Shown in pieces: positions 49,929 to 59,727 of a stretch of 64,000 bases of DNA (positions are counted from its first letter, which is position 1; each line of letters begins with the position of its first letter). Below the pieces are notes generated by a model, which saw nothing but the letters and a program-made list of their open reading frames with translations, was not told the origin of the DNA and ran no database searches. Position numbers and translations under genes: made by a program. The stretch is from Comamonadaceae bacterium CG12_big_fil_rev_8_21_14_0_65_59_15 (lineage in GTDB: Bacteria; Pseudomonadota; Gammaproteobacteria; Burkholderiales; Burkholderiaceae_C), in contig PCUV01000058.1 in the NCBI GenBank assembly GCA_002786915.1, positions 1 to 64,000 of the forward strand, read 5' to 3'.

Positions 49929-49989
49929 GTGAGGTATTTCCGCTGTGTGTCAAAAAATGATTCAGGTCAACTGGATGCGTAACTGATTT

Positions 49990-49995
49990 TATAAT
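49990..49995 (+). promoter_or_regulatory. hemA -10 element, possibly giving a leaderless mRNA
   Basis: A perfect TATAAT ends only 6 bases before the hemA ATG at 50002. A start site 6-8 bases downstream would fall on the ATG itself. No Shine-Dalgarno is visible in the intervening TCCCCC. No good -35 is apparent at 16-18 bases. Confidence 0.45.
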
Positions 49996-50001
49996 TCCCC
50001 C

Positions 50002-51261
50002 ATGGCAGTCTGGGCCCTAGGCATCAATCACAAAACCGCCCCGCTCGATCTGCGCGGGCGGTTTGCGTTTGCCATCGAGCAAGTCGCCCCGACCCTGAAC
50101 GCACTGCGCAGCGCATTGCCCAACCACCCTGAGGCGGCGCTGATCTCCACTTGCAACCGCACTGAAATCTACTGTGCCTGCGAACAACCCCAGTTGCAGC
50201 ACACGCTGGATTGGCTGGCGCAAAGCGGCGGCGTCGATCCCGAGCACCTGCGTCCGCACGCCTACACGCTGCAAGACGGTAGTGCGGCACAACATGTGTT
50301 TCGGGTCGCGTGCGGGCTCGATTCGATGGTGCTGGGCGAGACCCAAATCCTGGGCCAGATGAAAAACGCGATCCGCGCGGCCGAAGAAGCCGGCGCACTG
50401 GGCAACACGCTTAGCCAGCTTTTTCAGCGCACCTTTGCGGTAGCCAAAGAGGTACGCAGCTCGACCGAAATCGGCGCCCATTCCATCAGCATGGCCGCCG
50501 CTGCCGTGCGCCTGGCCGGCCAGCTGTTTGAAGACCTGAGCAACGTCAAGGTGCTGTTTGTCGGCGCCGGTGAAATGATCGACCTGTGCGCCACCCACTT
50601 TGCGGCCAAAAATCCCAAGAGCATTGCCATTGCCAACCGCACGCTGGCCAACGGCGAAGAGCTGGCCAGCCGTTTCGGTGCCGAGGTGATGCACCTGTCG
50701 GACATGCCCGAGCGGCTGCACGAATTTGACGCTGTCATCAGCTGCACCGCCAGCACGCTGCCGCTGATCGGCCTGGGCGCGGTGGAGCGCGCCCTTAAAA
50801 AGCGCCGCCGCCGCCCGATGTTCATGGTCGATCTGGCGGTTCCGCGCGACATTGAAATTGAAGTCAAAGACCTGGAAGACGTCTACCTTTACACCGTCGA
50901 TGACCTGGCTGGTGTGGTGCAAGACGCGCAGGCCAACCGGCAAGCCGCTGTGGCGCAAGCCGAAGCCATTGTCGATGCCGGGGTGCAAAGTTTTCTGCAC
51001 TGGGTGGAACAGCGCAGCACCGTGCCGCTGATCCAGCAGCTCAACGCGCAGGCCGACGAGTGGCGCGCCCTGGAGATCGCCCGCGCTCGCAAGCTGCTGG
51101 CCAAGGGGCAAGACGTTGAATCGGTGCTGGAGGCGCTGTCGCGCGGACTCACGCAAAAGATGCTGCACGGCACACTGGCCGAGCTGCGCGGTGGAGACGC
51201 CGCCGCGCGTGAGCGCGCCAGCCACGCGGTGCACCACTTTTTTCTGCGCAAAGAGCGTTAG
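50002..51261 (+). CDS. hemA: Glutamyl-tRNA reductase
   Basis: HemA reduces glutamyl-tRNA to glutamate-1-semialdehyde, the first step of C5-pathway haem synthesis. The 419-residue protein has the nucleophile Cys51 in [10 protein letters not shown], the motif [17 protein letters not shown], the NADPH-binding [13 protein letters not shown] and the C-terminal dimerisation helix. The gene leads hemA-prfA-prmC-slyX-grxD, a common betaproteobacterial string that ties haem synthesis to translation termination genes. Confidence 0.96.
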   Translation: MAVWALGINHKTAPLDLRGRFAFAIEQVAPTLNALRSALPNHPEAALISTCNRTEIYCACEQPQLQHTLDWLAQSGGVDPEHLRPHAYTLQDGSAAQHVFRVACGLDSMVLGETQILGQMKNAIRAAEEAGALGNTLSQLFQRTFAVAKEVRSSTEIGAHSISMAAAAVRLAGQLFEDLSNVKVLFVGAGEMIDLCATHFAAKNPKSIAIANRTLANGEELASRFGAEVMHLSDMPERLHEFDAVISCTASTLPLIGLGAVERALKKRRRRPMFMVDLAVPRDIEIEVKDLEDVYLYTVDDLAGVVQDAQANRQAAVAQAEAIVDAGVQSFLHWVEQRSTVPLIQQLNAQADEWRALEIARARKLLAKGQDVESVLEALSRGLTQKMLHGTLAELRGGDAAARERASHAVHHFFLRKER

Positions 51262-51396
51262 CTGAGCTCGCCCTGCCTGCGGCAGGCTGCGACACCAGCG
51301 CCCGTTGGGCACGACGTCACGTGCGCACCCCAGCTGCCCCATCTGTTGAACAGCCTTGCAGACTTTGCCGACTCTTTTTTTCGACCCATCACCGCC

Positions 51397-52503
51397 ATGA
51401 AACCCTTTTTACGCCAACAACTGGCCCGCTACGCCGACCGCTTGGGGGAGCTTGAATTTTTGCTGTCGCGCCCGGACATCATGGCCGACATGACACAGTT
51501 TTTGAAGCTCTCGCGCGAGCACACCGACGTGGCCGCCGTGGCCGGGCGCTGGCTGCGCTACCAGCAACGGGAGACCGATCTGGCAGGCGCACAAGAGATG
51601 CTCTGTGACGCCGACATGGCAGCCCTGGCACAAGAAGAAATCGACGCCGCCAACGCCGAACTGGCCCAGCTTGAAGCCGAGCTACAACGCATGTTGCTGC
51701 CCAAAGACCCGGATGACGTGCGCCCGGCGTTGGTCGAAATTCGCGCTGGCACCGGCGGCGACGAATCGGCCCTGTTTGCCGCCGACCTGGCGCGCATGTA
51801 CCTGCGCTACGCCGACCGCAAGGGCTGGAAGCACGAGATCATCAGCGAATCGGCCAGCGAACTGGGCGGCTACAAAGAGGTGGTGCTACGCATCGAGGGC
51901 CCCAGCAGCGCAGCGGCTGGCGACAGCGGGGTGTACGGCGCGCTGAAATTTGAATCGGGCGGGCACCGGGTGCAGCGCGTGCCGGTCACAGAAACCCAGG
52001 GGCGCATCCACACCAGCGCCGCCACGGTGGCCGTGCTGGCCGAACCCGACGAAGCGCAGGCGATCCAGATCAACCCGAACGATTTGCGCATTGACACCTA
52101 CCGCGCCAGCGGGGCTGGCGGCCAGCACATCAACAAGACCGACTCGGCCGTGCGCATCACGCACCTGCCCACCGGCATCGTGGCCGAATGCCAAGACGGG
52201 CGCAGCCAGCACAGCAACAAGGCGCAGGCGCTGCGCGTGCTCACCGCGCGCATCCATGAAAAGGACCGCTCCGAGCGCGCGGCCAAAGACGCAGCCGAGC
52301 GCAAAAGCCTGGTCGGCAGCGGCGACCGCAGCGACCGCATCCGCACCTACAACTTTCCGCAGGGGCGCCTGACCGACCACCGCATCAACCTCACGCTGTA
52401 CAAACTGCTGGCCATCATGGAAGGCGATCTGGACGACGTGGTGCAGGCCTTGCAAGCCCATGAAGCCGCCGAGCAGCTTGCGGCGCTGGAGCTCAAGGCC
52501 TGA
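51397..52503 (+). CDS. prfA: Peptide chain release factor 1
   Basis: RF1 reads UAA and UAG stop codons and triggers peptide release. The 368-residue protein has the catalytic GGQ at residues 241-243 in [15 protein letters not shown] and the PVT stop-codon recognition segment in [12 protein letters not shown] (P-x-T type). The start at 51397 (MKPFLRQQL) is set by homology. A 135-base spacer after hemA contains a short GCCTGC/GCAGGC hairpin. PrmC, the next gene, methylates the GGQ glutamine. Confidence 0.96.
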   Translation: MKPFLRQQLARYADRLGELEFLLSRPDIMADMTQFLKLSREHTDVAAVAGRWLRYQQRETDLAGAQEMLCDADMAALAQEEIDAANAELAQLEAELQRMLLPKDPDDVRPALVEIRAGTGGDESALFAADLARMYLRYADRKGWKHEIISESASELGGYKEVVLRIEGPSSAAAGDSGVYGALKFESGGHRVQRVPVTETQGRIHTSAATVAVLAEPDEAQAIQINPNDLRIDTYRASGAGGQHINKTDSAVRITHLPTGIVAECQDGRSQHSNKAQALRVLTARIHEKDRSERAAKDAAERKSLVGSGDRSDRIRTYNFPQGRLTDHRINLTLYKLLAIMEGDLDDVVQALQAHEAAEQLAALELKA

Positions 52504-52507
52504 GTTT

Positions 52508-52570
52508 TACATAAGAAATCATGCTCTAGCCCTTATTGATCAAGCGCGAACAGCTCTTTTATCAATAGCT
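52508..52570 (+). repeat. CTCTAGCCC repeat, prfA-prmC spacer copy
   Basis: The copy reads ATAAGAAATCATGCTCTAGC, then CCTTATTGATCAAGCGCGAA and CAGCTCTTTTATCAATAG. It fills nearly the whole 70-base gap between prfA and prmC, and is the most complete copy, with A/T-rich ends on both sides. Confidence 0.75.
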
Positions 52571-52573
52571 AAT

Positions 52574-53446
52574 ATGACACATCCCCCGGGCCCGCTCACC
52601 CTGTCGCAAGCGCTGCACACCATGCAGCAGCAGGGTCTGGAGCGGCTGGATGCGCAGCTGTTGTTGTTGCACGTGCTGGGCCTGCCAGACACCCTGCGCG
52701 GCTGGCTGCTGGCGCACGACACCGACCCGTTGCCCGCTGCCCATGCCGACGCGCTGCACGCCCTGACCCAGCGCCGTCTGGCGGGCGAGCCGCTGGCTTA
52801 CCTGACCGGCCGCAAGGCGTTTTACGGCCTGGCCCTGCACGTCACCCCGGATGTGCTGGTGCCCCGCCCCGACACCGAAACACTGGTGGACTGGGCGCTG
52901 GAAGTACTTGGCCGCGCGCCCGCATCCGACCACGCACCCCGCGTGGTGGACCTGGGCACGGGCAGCGGTGCAATCGCGCTGGCACTCAAATCCTCGCAAC
53001 CGGTGCTGCAAGTGTGGGCCACCGACGCGAGCCAGGCGGCGCTGGCCGTGGCTCAATCCAATGCGCGACGCCTGCAGCTGGACGTGTCATTCCACCAGGG
53101 CAACTGGCTGGCCAACTTGCCAGCAGCCACACCGCGTTTTGATTGCATCGTCTCCAACCCGCCCTACATTGCCGAAGCGGACGCACACCTGAGCGCGCTG
53201 CGCTTTGAGCCCACCCAGGCGCTCACCAGTGGCAGCGATGGCCTGGACGACCTGCGCCACATCATCGCCCAGGCATCAGCCCACCTGCAGCCCGGCGGCT
53301 GGCTGTTGCTGGAACATGGTTACGATCAGGCGCTAAACGTACGCTCCTTGCTGGCCGATGCCGGTTTTGCAGAAGTGCAGTCCCGGCGCGATCTGGCAGG
53401 TATTGAACGCTGCAGCGGCGGTCGCTGGACCATCGCCCATTCTTGA
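52574..53446 (+). CDS. prmC: Release factor glutamine methyltransferase
   Basis: PrmC methylates the GGQ glutamine of RF1 and RF2 with SAM. The 290-residue protein has an N-terminal helical domain, the LVPRPDTETLVDWAL motif, the SAM loop VVDLGTGSGAIALAL and the catalytic NPPY in CIVSNPPYIAEAD. The start at 52574 (MTHPPGPLT) is directly after the spacer repeat; the frame is open further up, inside prfA, but is unlike PrmC there. Confidence 0.95.
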   Translation: MTHPPGPLTLSQALHTMQQQGLERLDAQLLLLHVLGLPDTLRGWLLAHDTDPLPAAHADALHALTQRRLAGEPLAYLTGRKAFYGLALHVTPDVLVPRPDTETLVDWALEVLGRAPASDHAPRVVDLGTGSGAIALALKSSQPVLQVWATDASQAALAVAQSNARRLQLDVSFHQGNWLANLPAATPRFDCIVSNPPYIAEADAHLSALRFEPTQALTSGSDGLDDLRHIIAQASAHLQPGGWLLLEHGYDQALNVRSLLADAGFAEVQSRRDLAGIERCSGGRWTIAHS

Positions 53447-53473
53447 AACCCCATTTTTCAACCCCCATTCACA

Positions 53474-53692
53474 ATGCCACCATCACAAGCCATGGAAGAC
53501 CGCTTGGTCCAACTGGAAATCAAAGCCAGCTTTACCGAAGACCTGCTCGACAAGCTCGACCAGATCGTGATTCGCCAGCAAGACCAGATCGACCGCCTCA
53601 CGCGTGAGATGCTGGAACTGCGCCAGCGCTCGCCCGCTGACGACATGCCTGGCCTGCGCAACCTGCGCGACGATTTGCCGCCGCACTATTGA
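53474..53692 (+). CDS. slyX: SlyX family protein
   Basis: The 72-residue protein is a coiled coil opening MEDRLVQLEIKASFTEDLLD (after a 6-residue lead) with heptads through REMLELRQR, and ends LRDDLPPHY, the SlyX signature PPHY. Function is unknown; it lies 27 bases after prmC. An internal start at 53492 is possible. Confidence 0.88.
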   Translation: MPPSQAMEDRLVQLEIKASFTEDLLDKLDQIVIRQQDQIDRLTREMLELRQRSPADDMPGLRNLRDDLPPHY

Positions 53693-53808
53693 CGCACGGG
53701 CGTCACCCCATCGTCCACGCCGACCCTGCCGTCAAAAGGGGCAAGCCAGACGCCCCCTGCCCAACAATGAAATAATCCGGCCCATTCTTTTTGCAAGGAC
53801 TTTTTCCC

Positions 53809-54132
53809 ATGAGCGACACGCAACAACGCATCGACGACCTGGTCAAGACCAACGACATCCTACTGTTCATGAAGGGTACGGCGAGCTTTCCGCAATGCGG
53901 TTTTTCCGGCCGTGCCGTGCAGATTTTGAAAGCCTGCGGCGTGGACCCCAAGGCCATCAAAACCGTGAACGTGCTCGAAGACGATGCCATCCGCGCCGGC
54001 ATCAAGGACTACAGCAACTGGCCCACCATTCCGCAATTTTTTTACAAGGGCGAGTTCATTGGCGGCTCCGACATCATGATGGAGATGTACGAAAGCGGCG
54101 AACTACAGACCCTCATGGGTCAGACCCACTGA
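53809..54132 (+). CDS. grxD: Monothiol glutaredoxin, CGFS type
   Basis: The 107-residue protein carries the CGFS active site with Cys30 (SFPQCGFSGRAVQIL), the glutathione-binding WPTIPQFFYKGEFIGGSDI and the closing GELQTLMG. CGFS glutaredoxins hold and hand on [2Fe-2S] clusters, often together with BolA/IbaG proteins, one of which is encoded at 9.2-9.4 kb. The start at 53809 (MSDTQQRID) is the family start. Confidence 0.95.
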   Translation: MSDTQQRIDDLVKTNDILLFMKGTASFPQCGFSGRAVQILKACGVDPKAIKTVNVLEDDAIRAGIKDYSNWPTIPQFFYKGEFIGGSDIMMEMYESGELQTLMGQTH

Positions 54133-54164
54133 CGCCGGCCGCGCCAGCCCTTTGTTTAGCACTG

Positions 54165-54188
54165 AGGGCTTGTTTGTGAACAAGCCCT
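54165..54188. terminator. Perfect hairpin between converging grxD and the helicase gene
   Basis: AGGGCTTGTT and AACAAGCCCT form a 10-base perfect stem with the loop TGTG, lying in the 65-base gap between the two convergent stops. It can act on both strands, though no long T-run follows. The arms equal the two ends of the 160-base repeat family joined together, so it may be an internally deleted copy. Confidence 0.6.
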
Positions 54189-54197
54189 GACTTCGCG

Positions 54198-57134
54198 TCA
54201 TGCAACGGCTGGATTTTGTGGCGTGTCAGTGTTCACGCTGATGGCGCAGCCGTTGAACACCAGCGGCTGATTCAGCCAGGCCTGCCAGTGTTGCCAGTCG
54301 GCCTGACTGCTGATGCGCAGTTGCAGCGCCGGGTGCAACTGGTAATAGCCGTTTTTCACGCGTACCCAGAGCTGCCGACTAGGCTGATAGTTGCTGTTGA
54401 CTTCGGCGCGCGCCAGCACAGCGTTGAAAAACGTGCGTTTTTTCCGCTCGGGTTTGAGCACGCTGTCGGGAATGCGCTCGATGCCACGCATCAAATAATC
54501 AGCACAAAAACCGGTCAGATTGCGCTGCGAATTCTGTTCGGTGAACATTTTGGAGTACATGGTTTTGTAGCTCGCCAGCATGATGCCGAGCAGCCAGTAT
54601 TCGCCCTGATGCCGTTCCAGCCGCACCAGACGGCCACCCGCTTGCACGTCCAGCGCAGCAGGCGCGAGCAGCGTAAACAGGGCGTCGAGACCGTTTTGCG
54701 TGTGTGTCGGGTCTTGCAGCACACGCGCCAGCGCATAGAACCAAGCCATGTGCCCATACTGATCGCGCTGCAACGGGTCGGCGCCGCGCTCCAGCAACGC
54801 CTCAACCAGCGCCACGTTGCCGCACTGCGCGGCCAGCATCAGCGGCGTGGCGTTGAAATAGGTGCGGTGATCCACCCCGAACTGGTCACACTGGCGCAGC
54901 ACTTCCTTGAACGCGCGCATGGCATAGGGCTGGCGCTGGCGCTCGGCCAGCAGCTCCGTTTTTTTACCAAGCAGCCGTTCGGCCGCGTTGCGCTGGTGGC
55001 GCAGCCGCAGTTCAAACTCGGTGTAGTTCTCGTATGGCTGTATCGGTTTTTCCACGCGGCGGTCAAGTTGATCGAGCGCACTGGCCAATTGCACGGCTGG
55101 CTCGAAACGGTTGGCTGTGGCCAAGGCACGGATCCAGTGGTGCTGACCATGCCAGAGTGCATAGTCCAGCAGCACCTGGCGCGGTTTGTTTGATATCTGG
55201 CCCGCTTGCAGTGCCCGGGGCAGCAGCTCTTGCAGTGCGGCTTCGTCCCACACCGGCCAGCCGGGTTTTTGCGTTTTGAGCACGTTTTGGCGAATCGCGT
55301 CGGCCTGCTCCTGTTTGCCTTGCAGCTCAAGCCGACGCGCTTCCTGCGCCCACTCTTGCTGGCTCGATGCCTGGGCCTGCGCCAGCGCCATGGCTTGCGC
55401 GGTTTGCAGGTTCAACAGTTGCAGCAGCGGGTGCTGCGTGTCGGACTCCAGCAGATACAGGTTTTCCACCACCCGGGTCATGGCCACGTACAAGGCGTTG
55501 ACATAAAACTTGAACAACTCCAGCGCATGGTCGGCTTTGTCGCGGCCACGGCTGTAATCGAGCGTGTCGCCGCTCAAGTCGCTGGACTGCACGCCACGGG
55601 CGATCTCGGCAAACGCCTGGCGCTGGCCCGAGATCATGCCGACCAAAATGACGTTGGCGTATTCCAGCCCTTTGGCTTCGTGCACCGAAAATACCAGCGG
55701 GGTCTGGAACTGCTGGCGCACCGCAGATTTATCTTCGTCGCGCAGCACCAGCACGGCAAATTGGGTCGAGGCGCGGGTTTTGGCGTTGAGTTCACGCCGC
55801 ACCGCCTCGCTGTCGGCCAGCAACTGCACCGAACCGGTCTGGTTGGCGCACGACTGCACCAAAAAATTGGTCTCGCGGTCAATCGAGCCAAAGCGCGCAT
55901 GCTTGATTTTGAGCAACCGGTTGGCCAGCTCGGTCACCGCCTGGCCATTGCGAAAGTTGGCGCGCAACACCGAGATGGACTGCGCACGCGCCAGCGCTTC
56001 GTTTTGCCAAAACAGGGTTTTCACCGCCGCCCACGAGAAAAAATTCGGGTGCACGATCTGGTTCGCATCACCGCACAGCAAAAACTGCCCCGGCCGGGCC
56101 AGCGTTTTGAGCACCAGCGCCAATTGCACCGGGGTCAGGTCCTGCACCTCGTCAACCACCACAAAGTCGTACACCGGGCGCGCCTTGGCCAGCCAGTCGT
56201 GCGCCACCAGGTTCAGGTCAAACAGCCCCGAGGTTGTCAGCCAGGCCAGGTATTTTTCAAACAAGGCGTACACCGCGTCGCGCTGCTCAGGGGTCAGCAG
56301 CGACTGGCGCACGCCCAGCGCCAGATACGACGCGCGCGTGTGCGGACCCTCGGCGCGGCTACACAGCACACCGCGAAATTCCTCAAACAGGGCGTGCGCA
56401 TCGAGCCCGCCGGTGCTGCTTTTGGCGCTGCTGCGGTAGCGCTCATACCAGCCACAAAAAGCGGCAAACGTCAGCTCGCGCCCGGGCGGCACCTGCAGCG
56501 TTTCGACAAATTCGCGGTAGCTCAAAAACTCGGGCTCCTGGCCTTCGGCCTCAAAACCGTGCGCAAAGTACATCGCCTGCGCGCTTTGTGCCAGATAGCT
56601 TGACTGCGTGACATACAGCACCCGGCCACGCGCCAGTCTGAACTTTTGCAGCGTCAGCGCGGTTTTGCCGGAACCCGCCGAGCCCACCAGCACCAGCGGC
56701 GCGCTCGCTTCAAACACGGCTTGCTGCGCGTCGTCGAAGCTGAGCACCTTGTCGAGCACATGAAAGTCGTTGCGCTGCGGGTGCACATAGCGCAGCGCCA
56801 GCGCCTGCGCAGCGGGGTCGGGGGGAATTGCCTCGGGCGGCTCGTCCTGATCCATCTGCTCCCAATTGAGCGTGGCGCCGCGCAAAAAGCGGGAGCGGTC
56901 GTAGGCGTGGTTCAGGATCACTTCCAGCGCCAGGCAAACCGTCTCGTCACCATGGCGCGCAAACTGCACCAGCAAGCGGTTGCTCTGGTCAAGTTTGAAG
57001 CGCCAATACGGCGTGGGGCTGAGTTTCTTCAAGTTCGGGCTTTTGAAGTCGTCGCGCGCCAGCGCTTGTTGCAGCTTGGCAAATTGGGCTTTGACACGCT
57101 GCGTGTCAAGGTCGTGGTGGATCAGCAGACGCAT
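54198..57134 (-). CDS. RelE-like / UvrD-type helicase / ankyrin fusion protein
   Basis: The 978-residue protein has three parts. Residues 1-90 resemble RelE/ParE-type folds (PTPYWRFKLDQSNRLLVQF). An SF1 UvrD/Rep-like ATPase follows: Walker A GSAGSGKT (151-158), Walker B FVVVDEVQDLTPVQLAL, GDANQIVHPNFFSW, and the C-terminal helicase motifs VFSVHEAKGLEYANVILVG and NALYVAMTRVVENLYLL. Near residues 755-805 is an ankyrin repeat (ATPLMLAAQCGNVALVEALL, then ERGADPLQRD). Function is unknown; the nucleic-acid motor suggests repair or defence. A TTG at 57143 is an alternative start. Confidence 0.85.
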   Translation of the reverse strand: MRLLIHHDLDTQRVKAQFAKLQQALARDDFKSPNLKKLSPTPYWRFKLDQSNRLLVQFARHGDETVCLALEVILNHAYDRSRFLRGATLNWEQMDQDEPPEAIPPDPAAQALALRYVHPQRNDFHVLDKVLSFDDAQQAVFEASAPLVLVGSAGSGKTALTLQKFRLARGRVLYVTQSSYLAQSAQAMYFAHGFEAEGQEPEFLSYREFVETLQVPPGRELTFAAFCGWYERYRSSAKSSTGGLDAHALFEEFRGVLCSRAEGPHTRASYLALGVRQSLLTPEQRDAVYALFEKYLAWLTTSGLFDLNLVAHDWLAKARPVYDFVVVDEVQDLTPVQLALVLKTLARPGQFLLCGDANQIVHPNFFSWAAVKTLFWQNEALARAQSISVLRANFRNGQAVTELANRLLKIKHARFGSIDRETNFLVQSCANQTGSVQLLADSEAVRRELNAKTRASTQFAVLVLRDEDKSAVRQQFQTPLVFSVHEAKGLEYANVILVGMISGQRQAFAEIARGVQSSDLSGDTLDYSRGRDKADHALELFKFYVNALYVAMTRVVENLYLLESDTQHPLLQLLNLQTAQAMALAQAQASSQQEWAQEARRLELQGKQEQADAIRQNVLKTQKPGWPVWDEAALQELLPRALQAGQISNKPRQVLLDYALWHGQHHWIRALATANRFEPAVQLASALDQLDRRVEKPIQPYENYTEFELRLRHQRNAAERLLGKKTELLAERQRQPYAMRAFKEVLRQCDQFGVDHRTYFNATPLMLAAQCGNVALVEALLERGADPLQRDQYGHMAWFYALARVLQDPTHTQNGLDALFTLLAPAALDVQAGGRLVRLERHQGEYWLLGIMLASYKTMYSKMFTEQNSQRNLTGFCADYLMRGIERIPDSVLKPERKKRTFFNAVLARAEVNSNYQPSRQLWVRVKNGYYQLHPALQLRISSQADWQHWQAWLNQPLVFNGCAISVNTDTPQNPAVA

Positions 57135-57174
57135 AAGGGTCAAAAGTTAGGCAGATTATTTTGGTAAAGCACAA

Positions 57175-57837
57175 TCAATTCAGTGTGCTTTGGCGGGTGG
57201 CGCTGTGGAGCCAGCGCCGCTGCGCTGCGGCAACCGCGTCCGGGTAGGCGGCTTTGCCGCGTGAGCCGTTGTAGCGGCCCAGCGCCAGAAAAAGATTGCC
57301 TTTTTCCCGCTCCAGGTAATGACGCAGAATGACGCAGCCAAAGCGCAGATTGGTTTGCAAATCGAATAGTTTGGACACGTCGCCATCCTCCAGCAGGCGC
57401 ATCCAAAATGGCATGACTTGCATGTAGCCACGGGCACCGACCGGGCTGATGGCGCGTTTGCGGAAGTTGCTTTCCACCTGAATTAAACCTAGCACCAAGT
57501 CCACATCCAGGCGGCTACGCTTGCAGTTGTACCAAACAGACTGCAAAAATTCGTCGCGTTCTAAAAAGGTTTTGAGATCAGTCTTACGGCTGATCAGCCG
57601 CCTATTCATTTCTATTTTCCAGCGCAAATAGTGCAAACGCGCCTCGGTGGAGGCAAACACCGGCTCGGGCGGCGCAGCGTCATGCACGGCCGCGTGCATG
57701 GCATTGCGCACGGCATCAGCCATGGGCTCTTCAATCTGTCCCCCGGCCTGGGCTTGCTCTGGCCATGACGCGCCCAGCACGGTATTTAAGGGCCAGAGGA
57801 GCCAACTTCTGGACAAAGCGGCGCGTCTTGTCAGCAT
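57175..57837 (-). CDS. Lytic transglycosylase, SLT domain
   Basis: The 220-residue precursor has an N-terminal Arg-rich signal (MLTRRAALSRSWLLWPLNTV, cleavage near AQA) and an SLT family 1 domain with the catalytic glutamate in GLIQVESNFRKRAISPVG, the motif GYMQVMPFW and the later ALGRYNGSRG. It cuts peptidoglycan glycan strands. It lies 40 bases upstream of the helicase fusion in the same direction and 55 bases after proS. Confidence 0.9.
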   Translation of the reverse strand: MLTRRAALSRSWLLWPLNTVLGASWPEQAQAGGQIEEPMADAVRNAMHAAVHDAAPPEPVFASTEARLHYLRWKIEMNRRLISRKTDLKTFLERDEFLQSVWYNCKRSRLDVDLVLGLIQVESNFRKRAISPVGARGYMQVMPFWMRLLEDGDVSKLFDLQTNLRFGCVILRHYLEREKGNLFLALGRYNGSRGKAAYPDAVAAAQRRWLHSATRQSTLN

Positions 57838-57892
57838 GGCATCACCGGGTCAGCTCCAACCCGATCGGAGCGTTGGGTCACACGCTGGGTCC

Positions 57893-59635
57893 TCAAACCT
57901 TCAGCTTCGCCAGCAGCACACCGGCGATATCGGCTAGCGCCACGGCGGTGGCGGCGCTGTCGCGTCGGTGCTGGTATTCCACGTTGCCTTCTTTGAGCGC
58001 GCGGTCGCCGACGTTGATGCGGTGCGGCACGCCAATCAGTTCCCAGTCGGCAAACATGGCGCCCGGGCGCTCGCCCCGGTCGTCCAGCATCACGTCCACC
58101 CCCTGGGCCAGCAGCTCGGCGTAAAGCTTTTCAGAAGTGGCTTTCACCTCCGGTGAACGCTCGGCGTTGATCGGGCAGATCACCACGGTAAAAGGCGCCA
58201 GCGCGTCGGGCCAGATGATGCCGCGCGCGTCGTGGTTTTGTTCAATGGCCGCTGCAGGGAGGCGCGTGATGCCAATGCCGTAGCAGCCCATTTCCATTGG
58301 CTTGGGTTTGCCGTCGGTGTCCAGAAAAGTGGCCTTCATCGCGTCGCTGTACTTGGTGCCCAGATAAAACACATGGCCCACTTCAATGCCGCGCTCAATT
58401 GCCAGCACACCTTTGCCGTCGGGCGACGCATCGCCCGCCACCACGTTGCGCAGGTCAGCGATGGCGTCGGGCTCGGGCAGGTCACGCCCCCAGTTGACGC
58501 CGGTCAGGTGAAAGTCTTTGTCATTGGCTCCACACACCCAGTCGGCCAGCACGGCCACTTCGCGATCCACCACCAGCTTGACCGGCTTCTTCAAGTTCAG
58601 CGGCCCCAGGTAACCCGGCTCGCATCCAAAGTGGTCAACGATCTCGGCCACGCTGGCAAAGCGGAACGCGGCCAGGCCAGGCAACTTGTTGACCTTGACC
58701 TCGTTCATGTCGTGGTCGCCGCGCAGCAGCTGCAGCCAAACCTGGGTTTTGATTACTTCACCCTTGTCGCTGAGCGTATCGGTGGCCAGTACCAATGACT
58801 TGACGGTTTGCGCCAGCGGCAAGCCCAGCAAGGCGGCCACGTCGGCGCAGGTGCTCTTGCCCGGCGTCGGTGTCTTGGTCATGGCTTGTGTTGCGGGCGG
58901 GCGCGGGCCGGCAGGGGCCAGCGCCTCTGCCTTTTCCATGTTCGCCGCGTAGCTGCTGCCCGGGCAATAGACGATGGCGTCTTCGCCGGTGGAGGCAATC
59001 ACCTGGAATTCTTCACTCAGGTCGCCGCCAATGGCACCGCTGTCAGCGGCCACCGCACGGTAACGCAGGCCAAAGCGGTCAAAGATGCGCCGATAGGCAG
59101 CGGCCATCACCTGGTAGCTGGCCTTGGCAGCGGTCTGGTCGCGGTCAAAGCTGTAGGCGTCTTTCATGATGAACTCACGCCCGCGCATCAAACCAAAACG
59201 CGGACGTCGTTCGTCGCGGAATTTGGTCTGAATCTGGTAAAAATTCTTGGGCAACTGTTTGTAGCTGCGGATTTCCTGGCGCGCAATGTCGGTCACCACT
59301 TCTTCGCTGGTGGGTTGCACCACAAAGTCGTTGCCATGGCGGTCGCGGATGCGCAGCAGCTCGGGGCCCATCTTGTCAAAGCGGCCGGTTTCCTGCCACA
59401 GCTCAGCGGGCTGGATGACGGGCATGGCCAGTTCCACGGCGCCTGCGCGGTTCATTTCTTCGCGCACGATGGCTTCCACCTTTTTGACCACGCGCAGGCC
59501 CATGGGCATCAGGGTGTAAATGCCCGCGCCCAACTTTTTGATCAAGCCCGCGCGCATCATCAGTTTGTGGCTGACCACTTCGGCGTCGGCGGGGGCTTCT
59601 TTGAGGGTGGAAATAAAGAACTGGGAGGCTTTCAT
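57893..59635 (-). CDS. proS: Prolyl-tRNA synthetase
   Basis: ProRS attaches proline to tRNA-Pro. The 580-residue bacterial-type enzyme has motif 2 [19 protein letters not shown], an INS editing domain between motifs 2 and 3 (about residues 225-390, with VKSLVLATD) that removes mischarged alanine, motif 3 [16 protein letters not shown] and an anticodon-binding domain. The start at 59635 (MKASQFFIS) is the family start. It is divergent from rppH. Confidence 0.96.
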   Translation of the reverse strand: MKASQFFISTLKEAPADAEVVSHKLMMRAGLIKKLGAGIYTLMPMGLRVVKKVEAIVREEMNRAGAVELAMPVIQPAELWQETGRFDKMGPELLRIRDRHGNDFVVQPTSEEVVTDIARQEIRSYKQLPKNFYQIQTKFRDERRPRFGLMRGREFIMKDAYSFDRDQTAAKASYQVMAAAYRRIFDRFGLRYRAVAADSGAIGGDLSEEFQVIASTGEDAIVYCPGSSYAANMEKAEALAPAGPRPPATQAMTKTPTPGKSTCADVAALLGLPLAQTVKSLVLATDTLSDKGEVIKTQVWLQLLRGDHDMNEVKVNKLPGLAAFRFASVAEIVDHFGCEPGYLGPLNLKKPVKLVVDREVAVLADWVCGANDKDFHLTGVNWGRDLPEPDAIADLRNVVAGDASPDGKGVLAIERGIEVGHVFYLGTKYSDAMKATFLDTDGKPKPMEMGCYGIGITRLPAAAIEQNHDARGIIWPDALAPFTVVICPINAERSPEVKATSEKLYAELLAQGVDVMLDDRGERPGAMFADWELIGVPHRINVGDRALKEGNVEYQHRRDSAATAVALADIAGVLLAKLKV

Positions 59636-59670
59636 GGCTGGAATCCGGGGCAATAACAGGGTTGTTTCTC

Positions 59671-59718
59671 TTGATGCAGCTCAAACGCTGTGCATAATGG
59701 AACCAATTTAAAAATTGG
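59671..59718 (+). promoter_or_regulatory. rppH promoter with a palindrome at the start site
   Basis: A -35 TTGATG (59671-59676) and a -10 CATAAT (59693-59698) are 16 bases apart. The expected start site falls in the perfect palindrome CCAATTTAAAAATTGG (59703-59718), 9 bases before the rppH ATG. The palindrome would form a hairpin at the 5' end of the rppH message or serve as an operator. Confidence 0.5.
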
Positions 59719-59727
59719 GGTTTGATT

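Noticed and set aside
51262-51396. Terminator between hemA and prfA
   Set aside because: The GCCTGC/GCAGGC hairpin has no T-run and the two genes are expected to be co-transcribed.
54216-56603. Long + strand frames opposite the helicase fusion gene
   Set aside because: They lie wholly inside the conserved helicase frame and show no recognisable domain or ribosome-binding site.
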